From positions 1,984,001 through 2,048,000 of the forward strand of contig NZ_CP073760.1 in the NCBI RefSeq assembly GCF_018399035.1: a DNA stretch of 64,000 bases, given 5' to 3'. Under the pieces are notes generated by a model that saw nothing but the letters and a program-made list of their open reading frames with translations, did not search any database and was not told where the DNA came from. The DNA comes from Thiocapsa sp. (lineage in GTDB: Bacteria; Pseudomonadota; Gammaproteobacteria; Chromatiales; Chromatiaceae). The position numbers and the translations under genes were made by a program. This document shows, piece by piece, positions 54,727 to 64,000 of this stretch; the stretch's first letter is position 1; each line of letters opens with the position of its first letter.

Positions 54727-56488
54727 AATAAACCCGTTCCTTCGGCGGAAACGACTCGACCGTCAAAGGCTTGGTCCGCACCGGTTTGTAGTCCATGCGG
54801 TCGCCGTCCCGGTAGTAGAGGCTGTGCTTGAGCCACCTCTGGTCGTCGCGTTCGGGATAGTCCGGCCGCGAGTGGGCGCCGCGACTCTCTTGGCGATACA
54901 GCGCGGAGACCGCGATCGACAGGCCCACGTCCATCATGTTCTCCAGCTCCAACGCCTCGATCCGCGCGGTGTTGAAGACCTTGGAGTGGTCGGTCAGACG
55001 CACCTCGGGGAGTCGGTCGCGCAGCTCGCAGAGCTTGTTGTAGCCCTCGGTCATGATCTCCTCGGTCCGGAAGACCCCGGCGTGGTCCTCCATGCATTTA
55101 CGGAAATCGGCACGCAGCTGCTGCACCGCGAGACCCTCGCCCTTCTGCTCCCAGCGGCTCAGACGACCGACCGCCTGCTCCAGACTCGCGGAGTCCACAG
55201 AACGCTGATAGGGGTTTTCGCGGACGTACTCGATGATGTCCTTGCCCGCCAGACGCCCGAACACCAGGATGTCGAGCAGCGAGTTGCCGCCCAGTCGATT
55301 GGCCCCGTGCACCGAGGCACAGGCGCACTCCCCGGCCGCGTAGAGGCCGACCACGACCTCTTCGGAGCCGTGACCCGCGGGCATGGCGACCCGGCCGAAG
55401 CGGTCGGTCGGGATGCCGCCCATCGCATAGTGCGCGGTGGGGAAGACCGGGATCGGCTCGATCACCGGATCGCAGCCGGCGAAGATCTTGCTCGACTCGC
55501 GGATGCCCGGCAGACGCTTGGAGATGACCGCCTCGCCCAGATGGTCGAGCTTGAGCATCACATAGTCGCCGTTCTCGCCGCAGCCGCGTCCTTCCTTGAC
55601 CTCGGTGACGATCGCGCGCGAGACCACGTCGCGGCTGGCCAGGTCCTTGGCGCGCGGGGCATAGCGCTCCATAAAACGCTCGCCGTCCTTGTTGACAAGA
55701 TAACCGCCCTCCCCGCGCGTACCCTCGGTGATCAACATCCCCTTGCCGGCGATGCCGGTCGGGTGAAACTGGAAGAACTCCATGTCCATCAGCGGGACGC
55801 CGGCCCGCAAGGCCATCGCCGCACCGTCGCCGGTGTTGATGTGCGCATTGGACGTCGTGCGGAAGACCTGACCCCAGCCGCCGGTGGCGAGCAGGGTGGC
55901 CTTGGATTCGATCAGGAGCGGCTCGCCGGTCTCGATCTCCAGAGCCAAGGCGCCGCAGATCACGCCTTCGGCATCGCGGACCAGATCGATGGCGAAGAAC
56001 TCGTCGAAGAAATGGGTGCGCGCGCGGATGTTCTGCTGGTAGAGGGTGTGCAGGATGGCGTGGCCGGTGCGGTCGGCCGCCGCGCAGGTGCGCGCGGCCT
56101 GATCGCCGCCGAAGTTCTGGCTCTGGCCGCCGAAGGGGCGCTGGTAGATCTTGCCGTTGTCCAGGCGCGAGAAGGGCACGCCGGCGTGCTCGAGCTCGTA
56201 GACCGTCGGGATCGCCTCGCGGCACATGAACTCGATGGCGTCCTGATCGCCCAGATAGTCCGAACCCTTCACGGTGTCGAACATGTGCCAGTGCCAGGAG
56301 TCCGGCATCATGTTGCCGAGCGCGGCGTTCACCCCGCCTTGGGCGGCAACCGTGTGCGAGCGCGTCGGAAACACCTTGGAGACGACGGCCACGCGCAGAT
56401 CCGCGCTGGCCAGTTGGAGTGCGGCGTTCAGACCCGCGCCCCCGGCACCGATGATGAGTGCGTCGAAGTGACGTGTTGGAATTCCCAT
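54725..56488 (-). CDS. sdhA: Succinate dehydrogenase flavoprotein subunit
   Basis: The 587-residue protein has the FAD fold G-A-G-G-A-G-L-N near residue 14, the flavinylated His in R-S-H-T-V-A-A-Q-G-G near 45, the active-site regions H-P-T-G-I and E-G-T-R-G-E-G-G near 240-260 and H-G-A-N-R-L-G-G-N-S-L-L-D near 395. It oxidises succinate to fumarate. It could also run as fumarate reductase. The start is 7 bp after sdhD. SdhE, needed for FAD attachment, is encoded in the same cluster. Confidence 0.96.
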   Translation of the reverse strand: MGIPTRHFDALIIGAGGAGLNAALQLASADLRVAVVSKVFPTRSHTVAAQGGVNAALGNMMPDSWHWHMFDTVKGSDYLGDQDAIEFMCREAIPTVYELEHAGVPFSRLDNGKIYQRPFGGQSQNFGGDQAARTCAAADRTGHAILHTLYQQNIRARTHFFDEFFAIDLVRDAEGVICGALALEIETGEPLLIESKATLLATGGWGQVFRTTSNAHINTGDGAAMALRAGVPLMDMEFFQFHPTGIAGKGMLITEGTRGEGGYLVNKDGERFMERYAPRAKDLASRDVVSRAIVTEVKEGRGCGENGDYVMLKLDHLGEAVISKRLPGIRESSKIFAGCDPVIEPIPVFPTAHYAMGGIPTDRFGRVAMPAGHGSEEVVVGLYAAGECACASVHGANRLGGNSLLDILVFGRLAGKDIIEYVRENPYQRSVDSASLEQAVGRLSRWEQKGEGLAVQQLRADFRKCMEDHAGVFRTEEIMTEGYNKLCELRDRLPEVRLTDHSKVFNTARIEALELENMMDVGLSIAVSALYRQESRGAHSRPDYPERDDQRWLKHSLYYRDGDRMDYKPVRTKPLTVESFPPKERVY

Positions 56489-56495
56489 GCCTGGA

Positions 56496-56840
56496 TTACC
56501 CCTGCAGACCCGCGGTGATGATGGCCTTGAAGGCCCAGAGGCCCGAGGCGATGAAGACGAAGGCGAAGAGGGTCAGCAGACCGATCCGCAGGCCAAGCAC
56601 ATGCACGTAGTCGATCAGAACATCGCGGATGCCGACCCAGGCGTGGGCCAGCAGGAGCGGCACAAAGAGGAGAAGGCCCAACGCGATGAACGGATGGGCG
56701 ACCCAAGCGACCAAGGCGGCATGGTCGACCGGGGCGTTGAAGGCGAACTGGATGAGGAGATACGTCAGGAAGACCGCCAGATAGACGGCCGTGGCGCGCT
56801 GAATGACCCACGCCATGAGACCGGATGCTTGTCGGCTCAT
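56496..56840 (-). CDS. sdhD: Succinate dehydrogenase membrane anchor SdhD
   Basis: The 114-residue protein has three membrane helices and the conserved L-A-H-A-W-V-G-I-R-D-V-L-I-D-Y segment (heme b / quinone region). Its ATG overlaps the sdhC stop (ATGA, 56837-56840). It anchors SdhAB with SdhC. Confidence 0.9.
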   Translation of the reverse strand: MSRQASGLMAWVIQRATAVYLAVFLTYLLIQFAFNAPVDHAALVAWVAHPFIALGLLLFVPLLLAHAWVGIRDVLIDYVHVLGLRIGLLTLFAFVFIASGLWAFKAIITAGLQG

Positions 56841-57211
56841 AACGCCAGCCCTCCACCGATGACCAACACGACAATCGCCGCGATCAGCGCCGCCCAAGAG
56901 CTCCGCCGGGCTGCCGGGCGGTCCAGCCCGAGACCCAGGTCGAGCAGCAGATAGCGGATCCCGGCGAAGAGGTGGTGCAGCAGGCTCCAGGCGAGCACCA
57001 GCAGGATCAGCTTCACCGGCCAGAAATCCAGGATGCCGGCGACCTGCTCGAATCCCGCGGGTCCCGAGAGCGCCTGGTGGAAAAAGATGGCCGCGAGCGG
57101 GATCGCGAGGACCATCAGGACACCGCTGATGCGATGAAGGATCGAAACGACACCCGGAATCGGCAGCTTGATCCGCCACAGATCCAGGAACACAGGTCTT
57201 GTTGTTTGCAT
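56837..57211 (-). CDS. sdhC: Succinate dehydrogenase cytochrome b556 subunit SdhC
   Basis: The 124-residue protein has three membrane helices, the family signatures S-I-L-H-R-I-S-G near residue 24 (Ser and Arg of the quinone site) and H-H-L-F-A-G-I-R-Y-L near 79 (heme b His). It opens the operon sdhC-D-A-B. AAAGG lies 7 nt upstream of the ATG. Only 23 bp separate the start from repeat copy F, so the operon's promoter must lie within or beyond the repeat. Confidence 0.92.
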   Translation of the reverse strand: MQTTRPVFLDLWRIKLPIPGVVSILHRISGVLMVLAIPLAAIFFHQALSGPAGFEQVAGILDFWPVKLILLVLAWSLLHHLFAGIRYLLLDLGLGLDRPAARRSSWAALIAAIVVLVIGGGLAL

Positions 57212-57234
57212 GCGTTAACCTTTGGTGATGCGCC

Positions 57235-57350
57235 TAAACCGCGTCCAGAACGACATGCGTCGTTGCCATGTTGTATTCGGCCCTGGGAACTTCCCGACCT
57301 TGTTGGAGACGCGGTTTAAAATTTTATATTTTTTAAAACTTTAAACCGCT
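57235..57350 (-). repeat. TAAACCGCG element, copy F (truncated)
   Basis: Unit 2 is complete: TAAACCGCGTCC (57235-57246) to GGAGACGCGGTTTAAA (57305-57320). The AT linker and the first bases of unit 1 (CTTTAAACCGC, 57339-57349) follow, then similarity stops. The orientation is inverted relative to copy A. It forms the leader region of sdhC. Confidence 0.7.
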
Positions 57351-57450
57351 ACGGCTCCGGCAATCGTCATCGACGTCCGCCTTATCCAGGCGAGAGGTTC
57401 CACGGCACTCTGATATCGGTTCATTATTGTGCACTGCAACAGGGGGCGAT

Positions 57451-58461
57451 TCAATCTTGAGGATCGCTATGGGTCTTGCCCGTCGTCTTCGGCAACAGAA
57501 AGGCAAAACCGCCCAGGACCAAGGTCGACCCGAGCAGGAAGAGGTGGAGATTGACCGCGCCGGCCAACGCCAGCCTCGGGTCCACGCCCAGCGGCGCGAG
57601 GGCCGCCACCACCGCCAACTCGTAGCTGCCGCTGCCGGCGATGCCGTGGAAGGGCAGAACGCTGGAAAGCTCCGCCCCCATCACGCCCGTGAGCAGACGC
57701 CAGAATTCGACCGGCAGAAAGTGCTCGAGCAGCACGGCGAAGGCCGTGAACTTGAGGGTCCAGGTCAGTGCCGTCCAGAGATAGACGCGGGCGATGATTG
57801 CGGGTTGCGCAGGGGCGGCGGCCAAAACGCGTCGGACGAGCCGGATCAGCTTCGCCGCGAAACCGCGCCCGGACTCTCCGCGCGATGCCTTCACCAGTCC
57901 GCGCAGCGGCAGAAAGAGCAGGAGCCCGCCGAGCCAGGCCAGGGCCGCCCACCACCAGATCGGCGAAGGATCACGCAAGTAGAGGATCAGGATGCCGATC
58001 AAGGCGAGAAAATGCAGATCCAGGATGCGGATCCAGAGCAAGGCCGCCGCGGCGTCGAGGAACCCGTGACCGAAATAACGCCGCATCAGCCAAGGAAAGA
58101 CCATCTCCCCGGCACGCATCGGCAAGAGGTTGTTGGCCGTGTTGTGCAGCATGCTCAGACGCAGGACGGTCGGGAAGCAGCCGCGAAACCGAGACCCGAA
58201 ATAGTCGTAAACCCGCACCGCCCGCAGTACGTAGCTGAGCGCGGTCAGGCCGAAGAGCGCGAGCACGAGCAGCGGGGACAGCGTGCGCCAAGGCACGAGG
58301 AGCGGCCCCCATCCGACCGTCCATTCGACCGCGATCACCAGTGCCGCCAGAAGCGCGCCGCCGATCGCCCAGTCACGCGGGCGACCGAAGCGCAGGGCGC
58401 CGCCCTCGCCCGCCTCCCGAACGCCATTGCCACCGGATTCCCTATCCGGACCGAGCCTCAT
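57451..58461 (-). CDS. Lysylphosphatidylglycerol synthase TM-like (UPF0104) membrane protein
   Basis: The 336-residue polytopic protein has about eight membrane helices and the motifs N-T-A-N-N-L-L-P-M-R-A-G-E near residue 105 and F-H-G-I-A-G-S-G-S-Y-E near 282, which mark the LPG_synthase_TM/UPF0104 family (the flippase half of MprF relatives). Free-standing members occur near lipid and hopanoid genes; substrate unknown. The start overlaps the acyltransferase stop (ATGA). It is the last gene of the tamA-tamB-acyltransferase operon. Confidence 0.85.
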   Translation of the reverse strand: MRLGPDRESGGNGVREAGEGGALRFGRPRDWAIGGALLAALVIAVEWTVGWGPLLVPWRTLSPLLVLALFGLTALSYVLRAVRVYDYFGSRFRGCFPTVLRLSMLHNTANNLLPMRAGEMVFPWLMRRYFGHGFLDAAAALLWIRILDLHFLALIGILILYLRDPSPIWWWAALAWLGGLLLFLPLRGLVKASRGESGRGFAAKLIRLVRRVLAAAPAQPAIIARVYLWTALTWTLKFTAFAVLLEHFLPVEFWRLLTGVMGAELSSVLPFHGIAGSGSYELAVVAALAPLGVDPRLALAGAVNLHLFLLGSTLVLGGFAFLLPKTTGKTHSDPQD

Positions 58462-59375
58462 CGCCGACGCCGCTTGAGCGGATAGATGGGCGCCTCGCCG
58501 GGCGGTCGGGTCTTGAAGCGGCGGTGTACCCAGAAATACTGCTCGGGCATGGTCTGGATGCGCGCCTCGATGACCTGATTCATGCGCAAGGTGTCGGCCG
58601 TACGATCCCCGCTCGGAAAATCCTCCAGCGGCGGATCGAAGATCAGCTCCAAGCCGCGCCCTCGGGGCAGAAACCGGGCGAAGGTCGGGATGACGACCGC
58701 GCCGGTCATGGCCGCGAAACGCCCGAGCATGGGCACGGTCGAGGCCGCGACCCCGCAGAAGGGCACGAAGAGACCGCGCCGTCCAGCGTCCTGATCGGGC
58801 AGATAGAAGAAGGGAGTGCCCTTCTTCATCTCGCGCACCAGGCCGCGCAGATCGTCGTGACGCTCGATGGAGACGCTGCCGTGTTGCCGACGCGCACGCC
58901 GCACCTGCCGGTCGACCACCGGATTGCGGATGCGCTGGTACATGTAGACGCCCGAGTGGACCAGCGCGGTAAAGGCCGCACCGCCGAGCTCGAGGCCGAC
59001 GAAATGCGGCACCAGGACGATGACCGGACGCCCTTCGGCGATGCAGCGATCGATGCGCTCGCGATTGCGGATCTTCACCACGCGGGCCAGGCGCGCACGC
59101 GACGCACCCCAGCCCACGCCCTGGCAGAAGGCCGCCACACCCAGCCAGCCGAACTGCGCACGCAGGATGCGCTCGCGCTCGCGCGGGGTCGCCTCGGGCA
59201 GACAGATCTCGAGGTTGCGCCGCCCGACCAGCCGCCGCGACCCGGCCAAAAGATAGGTCAGGCGCCCCAGGCTGGTGCCGAGCGCCCAAATCAGCGGGAA
59301 GGGCAATCGGCCGAGTCCGTAGACCAGGCCGACGACGAGCCAGCTGGGCCAATATTTCGGATGGGAGAGGCTCAT
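58458..59375 (-). CDS. LpxL/HtrB-like acyltransferase
   Basis: The 305-residue protein is of the lysophospholipid/lipid A acyltransferase family. It has an N-terminal hydrophobic anchor (about 10-30) and the H-x4-E-like catalytic pattern P-H-F-V-G-L-E near residue 128, then Y-L-P-D-Q-D-A-G near 197 and a C-terminal Q-Y-F-W-V-H-R-R-F-K-T-R-P. Late lipid A acyltransferases have exactly these. It may add a secondary acyl chain to lipid A. It overlaps tamB upstream and the UPF0104 gene downstream by ATGA junctions. Confidence 0.88.
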   Translation of the reverse strand: MSLSHPKYWPSWLVVGLVYGLGRLPFPLIWALGTSLGRLTYLLAGSRRLVGRRNLEICLPEATPRERERILRAQFGWLGVAAFCQGVGWGASRARLARVVKIRNRERIDRCIAEGRPVIVLVPHFVGLELGGAAFTALVHSGVYMYQRIRNPVVDRQVRRARRQHGSVSIERHDDLRGLVREMKKGTPFFYLPDQDAGRRGLFVPFCGVAASTVPMLGRFAAMTGAVVIPTFARFLPRGRGLELIFDPPLEDFPSGDRTADTLRMNQVIEARIQTMPEQYFWVHRRFKTRPPGEAPIYPLKRRRR

Positions 59376-62300
59376 CGCTCGAAGGTGTAAAAGAGATCGG
59401 CGCCCTGATTGCCGCCGGTTTCGGTCTGAATCTCGATGCGATCGGTCAGGTCGTAGCGCATCCGGACACCGCCGGATTCGTCACCGATGCCGCTCTCGTA
59501 CTCCACGAAGATCTTCGGCGCGATGTAGGTCCCGACCGCGAGGCCGGCGTTCGACGCATCGCCGCTTGCGCTCGGGGCCACGCCGGTCAGGAGAAACTTC
59601 GTGATCTCGGCCTGGGTCATGCCGGGATCGGTCTCCGAGAAGAAGGCAAGCTTGGGGTCGCGCAAGGTCCCGAGCACCTGGACACCGGCAACGGTCGCCC
59701 CGCCGTCACGCTCGGCCTGGATGACCAAGCCGGGGTTGTCGATCGGACTGCGCGCATAGATCATGCGGCCCTGGACAATGTTCAGCGGCGCTCCGATCTC
59801 CGCGGCAATCCCGAACCCGGTCGTCAACCGATACTGGCCGTCGATGATCTGCAACTGACCGCTGCCCAGCATGTCGCGCCCGGGCGTTTGCAGCAGCGCC
59901 AGCTCCCCGGCGAGGTGTCCGCGCACGCCGAAGGCGTCGATCGTGACCTGATCGCCGAGGATCAGCCGCAGATCGATGGCGAGCGGAAACGCCTCCGTCT
60001 GCTCCCGATCCAAGAGGGCGACGTCGCTCGACGGCGTCTGCGCCCCGGCGGGGAGGGAGCGCGGACGAATCCGCGCCTCCGGGATCTTGATCTCTCCGCC
60101 GAGACGCGCGCCCTTGGAGTTGGCCTCGAATTCGATGTCCGGAGAGACCAATGCGAAATACTCGCGCGTGTCCGCGACCTTGAGATTCGTGCCCGACACC
60201 CGTGCCTGTGCGGCGAATCCACCGCCGCCGAAGCGCGCGTCGCCCGTGAGCTCGAGTCGGCCGCCGCCGACGTTCGCAGCGCCTTGCAGCGCCATCCGGT
60301 CGACCGCCGGGGCGCTGGCCGTGATGTTGATGTCGGCCACATTGAGCCCGACCAAGGGCACCGTAAAGCCGACATCCCGAATCCGCGCCTCGCCCCGCAG
60401 CCCGGGTGCGCCGAGGGTACCGCCCAACCCCAGGTCCAGCTCGACGCCGCCGGTCATCCCGGTGATGTCGGGCACCAGATTGGCGACCCGATCGAGTCCC
60501 CGGATCTCGCCGCGCAGGCTGCCGGCGAGCGGCTGACCGGGGCGCGCCGGGGCGTCGAGCCGCCAACCGGCGAGATCGAGTGTTCCCTCGACCCGTCCGA
60601 GCCCTTCAAGCGGGAGGCCCAGCCGGGCGGAGAGCGCGCGCGCGCCGGCATCCAGACCGAGACGCGTCCCCGAGAAATCGATCGTCTCGTTGCGGCCGCC
60701 ACCCATCAGCACCTGGATCGAGCCTTGCGGGATCTCGGCGGTCGCGCTGCCGCTCAGGACGTTGCCGGCGATCTCGAAGCGCCCCCGGATGCCGGCATTG
60801 CCGCTCAGGGCGAGATTGCTCGGCATCACGGGCTCGAGGAGTGCAAAATCGGCCAGCGTGAAGTCCAGGCTCGCGACCGCGCGCTCGGCCGTGCTCCACT
60901 CAAGCTCGGCACAGCCGCCGGAGCCGTTCGGCCCGCGGACGCAGAAGGGACCGAAGGCGATCTTGGGGCCGGCGATCGAGACCGGGCTCGGTTGCCGCAA
61001 GGCCCAGTTGCCGAAGGTCGCTGTGTCGAGATCCAGGCGCGCGACCCGCCCGCCGTAGACACCGTCGCTCGCCAGCCCGCCGGAGCCCTCGAAGGTCACC
61101 GAGAGGGGCTCGCCCTTGAGCGACAGCTCCAGACGGTGCTCCGGGATACGGCCCGCACCGCGCACCGAGAGTGTCTCCCAGGTCATGTCGCCGGCGATCA
61201 GCCGCGTGCCGTCGAGGCGGATCTCGAAGGGATCCTCGGGAGACAACCCGAGATCCAGGGTTCCGGTCAGAGCGGCGATCCCCTGCCCTGCCCACTGGGC
61301 GTCGCGCGCCGAGAGATCGAGCAGGACGCGCGGCGCCTCGCGCGGCCCCGAGACCTTGCCGCGGGCGGTCAGACTGCCGCGGGCCTCGGGCGCCACGCTG
61401 GCAAGGTCGGAGGATTCAAAGTCGAAGCTCACATCCAGCGTCGTGTCGATCTGTCCCGAGACCTGCAACGAGCTGGGGCCGGATGCGGCGTTGAGCGCCT
61501 CGATCCGGATGGTCTCCCCGACCATGGCGATCGAACCGGAGGCGACGACGGGATAGCCGCGCAGGATGCCGTCGAACCGCTCGATGGCGGCGACCAGGTT
61601 GGGCCCTGCAGGCTCGAGCGACCCGCGGATGGTCAGGCGACCACCGAGATTACCGGGCCACTCGGAGGCAAGGCTGCCGGGGTCGAGATTCTCGGCGTCC
61701 AAGCTCGCCTCCCAGGTCACCGCGGGGTCCCAACCGACCGTGGCAAGACCGGAAATGCGACCGTTCAGGGTCTCGAGCGTCAGGGTCTCGATCCGCGTCT
61801 CGCGACGCTCGCCCCGACCGCCGAGACGCAGCTGCGAGGGCGGCAGACCGGGGCCGACCGAGCGGGCGGCCAGATCGTACTCGAACCCGTCCAACCCGCC
61901 CGCGCTCGAGAGCTGAAACGAGAGCCGATCCTCGAGCCCCTCGATCAGGGCCACCGGGTTCAGATCCTTGCCGTTCAGGCTCAGCGTCCAGCTCAGGTCG
62001 GGGGACCAGGCAACCTCGCCCTCGCCGAGCACCTCTCCGTCGAGCAGGGCGAGCTTCAGGGCGTCGATGCGGGTTCCCGAATCCGAGCCGGTGCCGTTCA
62101 GATCCAGGGTGAGCGCGGGGATGTCCGGACCCCGGGCGACGAGCGAGACGGCATAGTCGAAGGCGTCGAAGGCCCCCGAGACATCGAGCGTCCCGCGGGG
62201 CGACTCGGCCATCGCATCGCCGCTCAAAGGCCAACGCAGGCGCTCCCATCGTCCGGCCAGCGCGAAGCGACCGGGCGTCGCACCCGTATCGACCTGTCCG

Positions 62301-63414
62301 GTGAGGTTCAACAGGGCATCGGAGACCTGCTCGGTCAGCGCAAGACTGCGGATCTCCAGGACCTGCTCGGCCCAGAGGACATCCAGCACGGCGGCGAGAT
62401 GTCCGAAATCAGGCAGTTGCGGGGCACGGGCATCAAGCTGTCCCGTGACCGACGCCGTGGCGAGATCGCCCTGCGTCTCCAGGCTGCCGGTCACCGTGAC
62501 CTCGGGAAGCTCCGATCCAAAGTCGGGCAGATCCACGCCGAGAATCTCCAGCCGACCATCCCAAGCGGGTTTGCCGAGCGGGTCGTCGACTCGCACGTCA
62601 AGATCCGCCCGTGCCGAGCCGCTCAAACGGTGTCGGACCTGCAGCGATGCCAGATCACCCATGAACTGCCCCGAGCCCTGCAGGGCGATCGCGGGGTCCT
62701 GCGTCATCTCCCAATCGAGGTCGAGATCCAGCGGATAGTCGCCGCTGAGCTCGACCCGGCCGAAGGCGCGCGCGGCAAGCCGCGGGGTCGGCAGCACCAC
62801 CTCCAATCGCTCGATGTCGAGCGCGCTGCCCCGCAGGCTCGCGGACAGGATCGCATCCTCGATCACGAAGAAGGGCTCGGGCTCGCCGTGCTTGAACAGA
62901 CGCAGCCGCTCGACCTGTGCCTCGTGCAGCTCGATGCGCAGCGGCAAGGCAATGTCGGGCAGGACGAGCGGTTTAGGCTCTTCGGGACTCGGCGGCAACA
63001 CCAGGTCCAGGTCGTGTATCCGGAGCACCTGGATCGGCAGATCTCCGCGCAGGGCAGCGACAGGCGACCAGTTCAGACCGATGCTGCCGGCGCGCATCTC
63101 GAAGTCCGCAACCGTTATCGCGAGCCGATCGAGTGTCAACTGCCCCGTGATGCGCCCTTCGACACGCTCGACGCTCAGGACACCGGGGGCCAAGTCCTCC
63201 ACCAAACCGATCGCAAAGCGCAGTCCGGTCTGGGTCCCGAGCACCAGCACCAGCATCAGGACCAACAGGAGCGTCAAGGACACGAGCAGCCCGAGCATCA
63301 GACGCAGCGGCCGGACGCGCCGACGCCGCCGGGTCTGCGCGGGCGCGGCCGCCGTCGGCTCGGCAGGCGCAGACCCCTCGGGGGTAATGTCGCAGCCGTG
63401 TCGGTCTCGCTCAT
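59372..63414 (-). CDS. tamB: Translocation and assembly module protein TamB, 5' frameshift
   Basis: This very long inner-membrane-anchored protein spans the periplasm as a beta-helical taco and moves phospholipids or assists outer-membrane proteins. It has an N-terminal helix (M-L-G-L-L-V-S-L-T-L-L-L-V), extended repeats of beta strands, and a C-terminal DUF490 domain ending A-D-L-F-Y-T-F-E-R. The ATG at 63414 overlaps the tamA stop by ATGA and begins M-S-E-T-D-T-A-A-T-L-P-P, but its frame ends after 37 codons. The main frame is entered only by adding one base in the C5 run at 63380-63384. The first in-frame ATG is 63298, inside the anchor (1308 residues from there). Confidence 0.85.
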
Positions 63415-64000
63415 AGATCGGGTCCGATGACGAAGACGAGGCGTGCCGGGGGCCAGCCTTCGCCGAGCACGTAGTCGTCTTGGGTGAACGGCAAGGCGAG
63501 ATCCACACGCACCTGGCCGATGGGCGAGGCCCAGCGCACGCCGAAGCCGACGCTCTGCTGAAATTTGTTCTCGTAGTCCGGATCGAAGGCGTTTCCGAAA
63601 TCGGTGAAGACGGCCGCACTCCAAGGGCCGCGGATGGTGCGCTCGAGCTCCAGGCTGCCGACCCCCAGAAAGCGTCCGCCGACGGTGTCGTCGTTGAAGC
63701 GCTCGGTCGGCCCCAGGGTGTTGAAGCCCCAGCCGCGGATGCTGTTGTCGCCGCCGGTGAAGAAGCGGCGACTCGCCGGGAGCTCGGTCAGGTCTTCCGC
63801 GATGGTCGCGCCCAGATCGGCTCGGGTGATGAAGCGGTACTTCTCCGCGAAGCCATGGATCCACTTGAACTGCAGTGCGGCGCTCAGGTACGAGGCATTC
63901 GAGATCACGCCCTCGACCGCCCCTAGAAGACCGTAGCGGATCCGGTATCCGCGCTTGGTGTTGATGGGGTCGTCCGCGACGGTCTTCGACCAGGAAATGT
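63411..64000 (-). CDS. tamA: TamA outer-membrane barrel, C-terminal part (runs off window)
   Basis: About 196 codons of an Omp85-family barrel are present, open to the window edge. It has R-R-F-F-T-G-G-D-N-S-I-R-G-W-G near residue 115 of the visible part (the L6 (V/I)RG(F/Y/W) motif), L-E-L-E-R, and the usual last strand ending V-F-V-I-G-P-D-L. TamA works with TamB in outer-membrane assembly. Its stop overlaps the tamB ATG. The start lies beyond 64000. Confidence 0.9.
   Translation of the reverse strand, partial: ISWSKTVADDPINTKRGYRIRYGLLGAVEGVISNASYLSAALQFKWIHGFAEKYRFITRADLGATIAEDLTELPASRRFFTGGDNSIRGWGFNTLGPTERFNDDTVGGRFLGVGSLELERTIRGPWSAAVFTDFGNAFDPDYENKFQQSVGFGVRWASPIGQVRVDLALPFTQDDYVLGEGWPPARLVFVIGPDL

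Noticed and set aside
57427..59390. Long plus-strand frames opposite the acyltransferase and UPF0104 genes
   Set aside because: Shadows of two well-supported minus-strand genes.
59888..63430. 1180-codon open frame on the plus strand opposite tamB
   Set aside because: It is the antisense shadow of tamB in GC-rich DNA: composition is Arg/Glu/Gly/His-rich with no domain, and it spans the tamB 3' end to beyond its 5' end.

Overview
The window looks like a chromosomal segment of a GC-rich gammaproteobacterium, most probably a purple sulfur bacterium of the Chromatiaceae. The pointers are a CbbO-type Rubisco-activase partner (1029-3410), a sulfide:quinone oxidoreductase-family flavoprotein (28493-29950), multiheme c-type cytochromes (21987-25881), and the gammaproteobacterial order rpoE-rseA-rseB-rseC-mucD divergent from nadB (7603-13820). 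This placement is inferred from gene content only; no rRNA or tRNA gene was seen.

Layout. 1-7434: a frameshifted fic gene with an iteron-like operator, cbbO, an alpha/beta hydrolase whose start codon overlaps that of a divergent DUF2177 gene, a Gly/Tyr-rich secreted protein lying between two inverted copies of a dispersed repeat, and an AI-2E-family permease. 7603-16761: the sigma-E stress operon, nadB, a hexanucleotide microsatellite and ppsA. 16764-21620: repeats, an unrecognised gene, a PEP carboxykinase relic and a large PAS/GAF/GGDEF/EAL protein. 21987-25881: three translationally coupled genes for a heptaheme cytochrome, a b561-type membrane cytochrome and an octaheme cytochrome. 25952-33692: metabolic and transport genes (arsM, DUF1415, SQR, a SulP STAS relic, a K+/H+ antiporter, ferredoxin). 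33903-35306: a solitary nrdB preceded by two NrdR-like boxes.

Defence region, 35308-51221. The last 105 bp of nrdB recur at 44140-44244, so nrdB-end direct repeats bracket an 8.8-kb island. In it, a decayed class 1 DISARM locus (drmD, drmA, drmB and drmC pieces with an Uma2 nuclease gene and a truncated fic) lies between inverted 15-bp iterons. Next to it is an intact two-gene cassette: a PHP-domain/SMC-like ATPase (TrlF-like) and an AlbA/Schlafen-domain protein. Right of the second nrdB end is a decayed BREX locus (brxA, brxB, brxC, pglX) with a toxin-antitoxin pair inside it. This cassette begins and ends with the TAAACCGCG termini of the dispersed repeat family found throughout the window. 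A NADAR-domain gene follows.

51812-64000 returns to housekeeping genes on the minus strand: sdhCDAB-sdhE with a di-heme peroxidase gene and ygfX, then the coupled envelope operon tamA-tamB-acyltransferase-LPG-synthase-like. tamB appears to have a frameshift at its 5' end.

The strongest leads are the nrdB-end-bracketed island, the intact PHP-ATPase/AlbA pair, the modular TAAACCGCG-ended repeat family, and the 15-heme cytochrome cluster.
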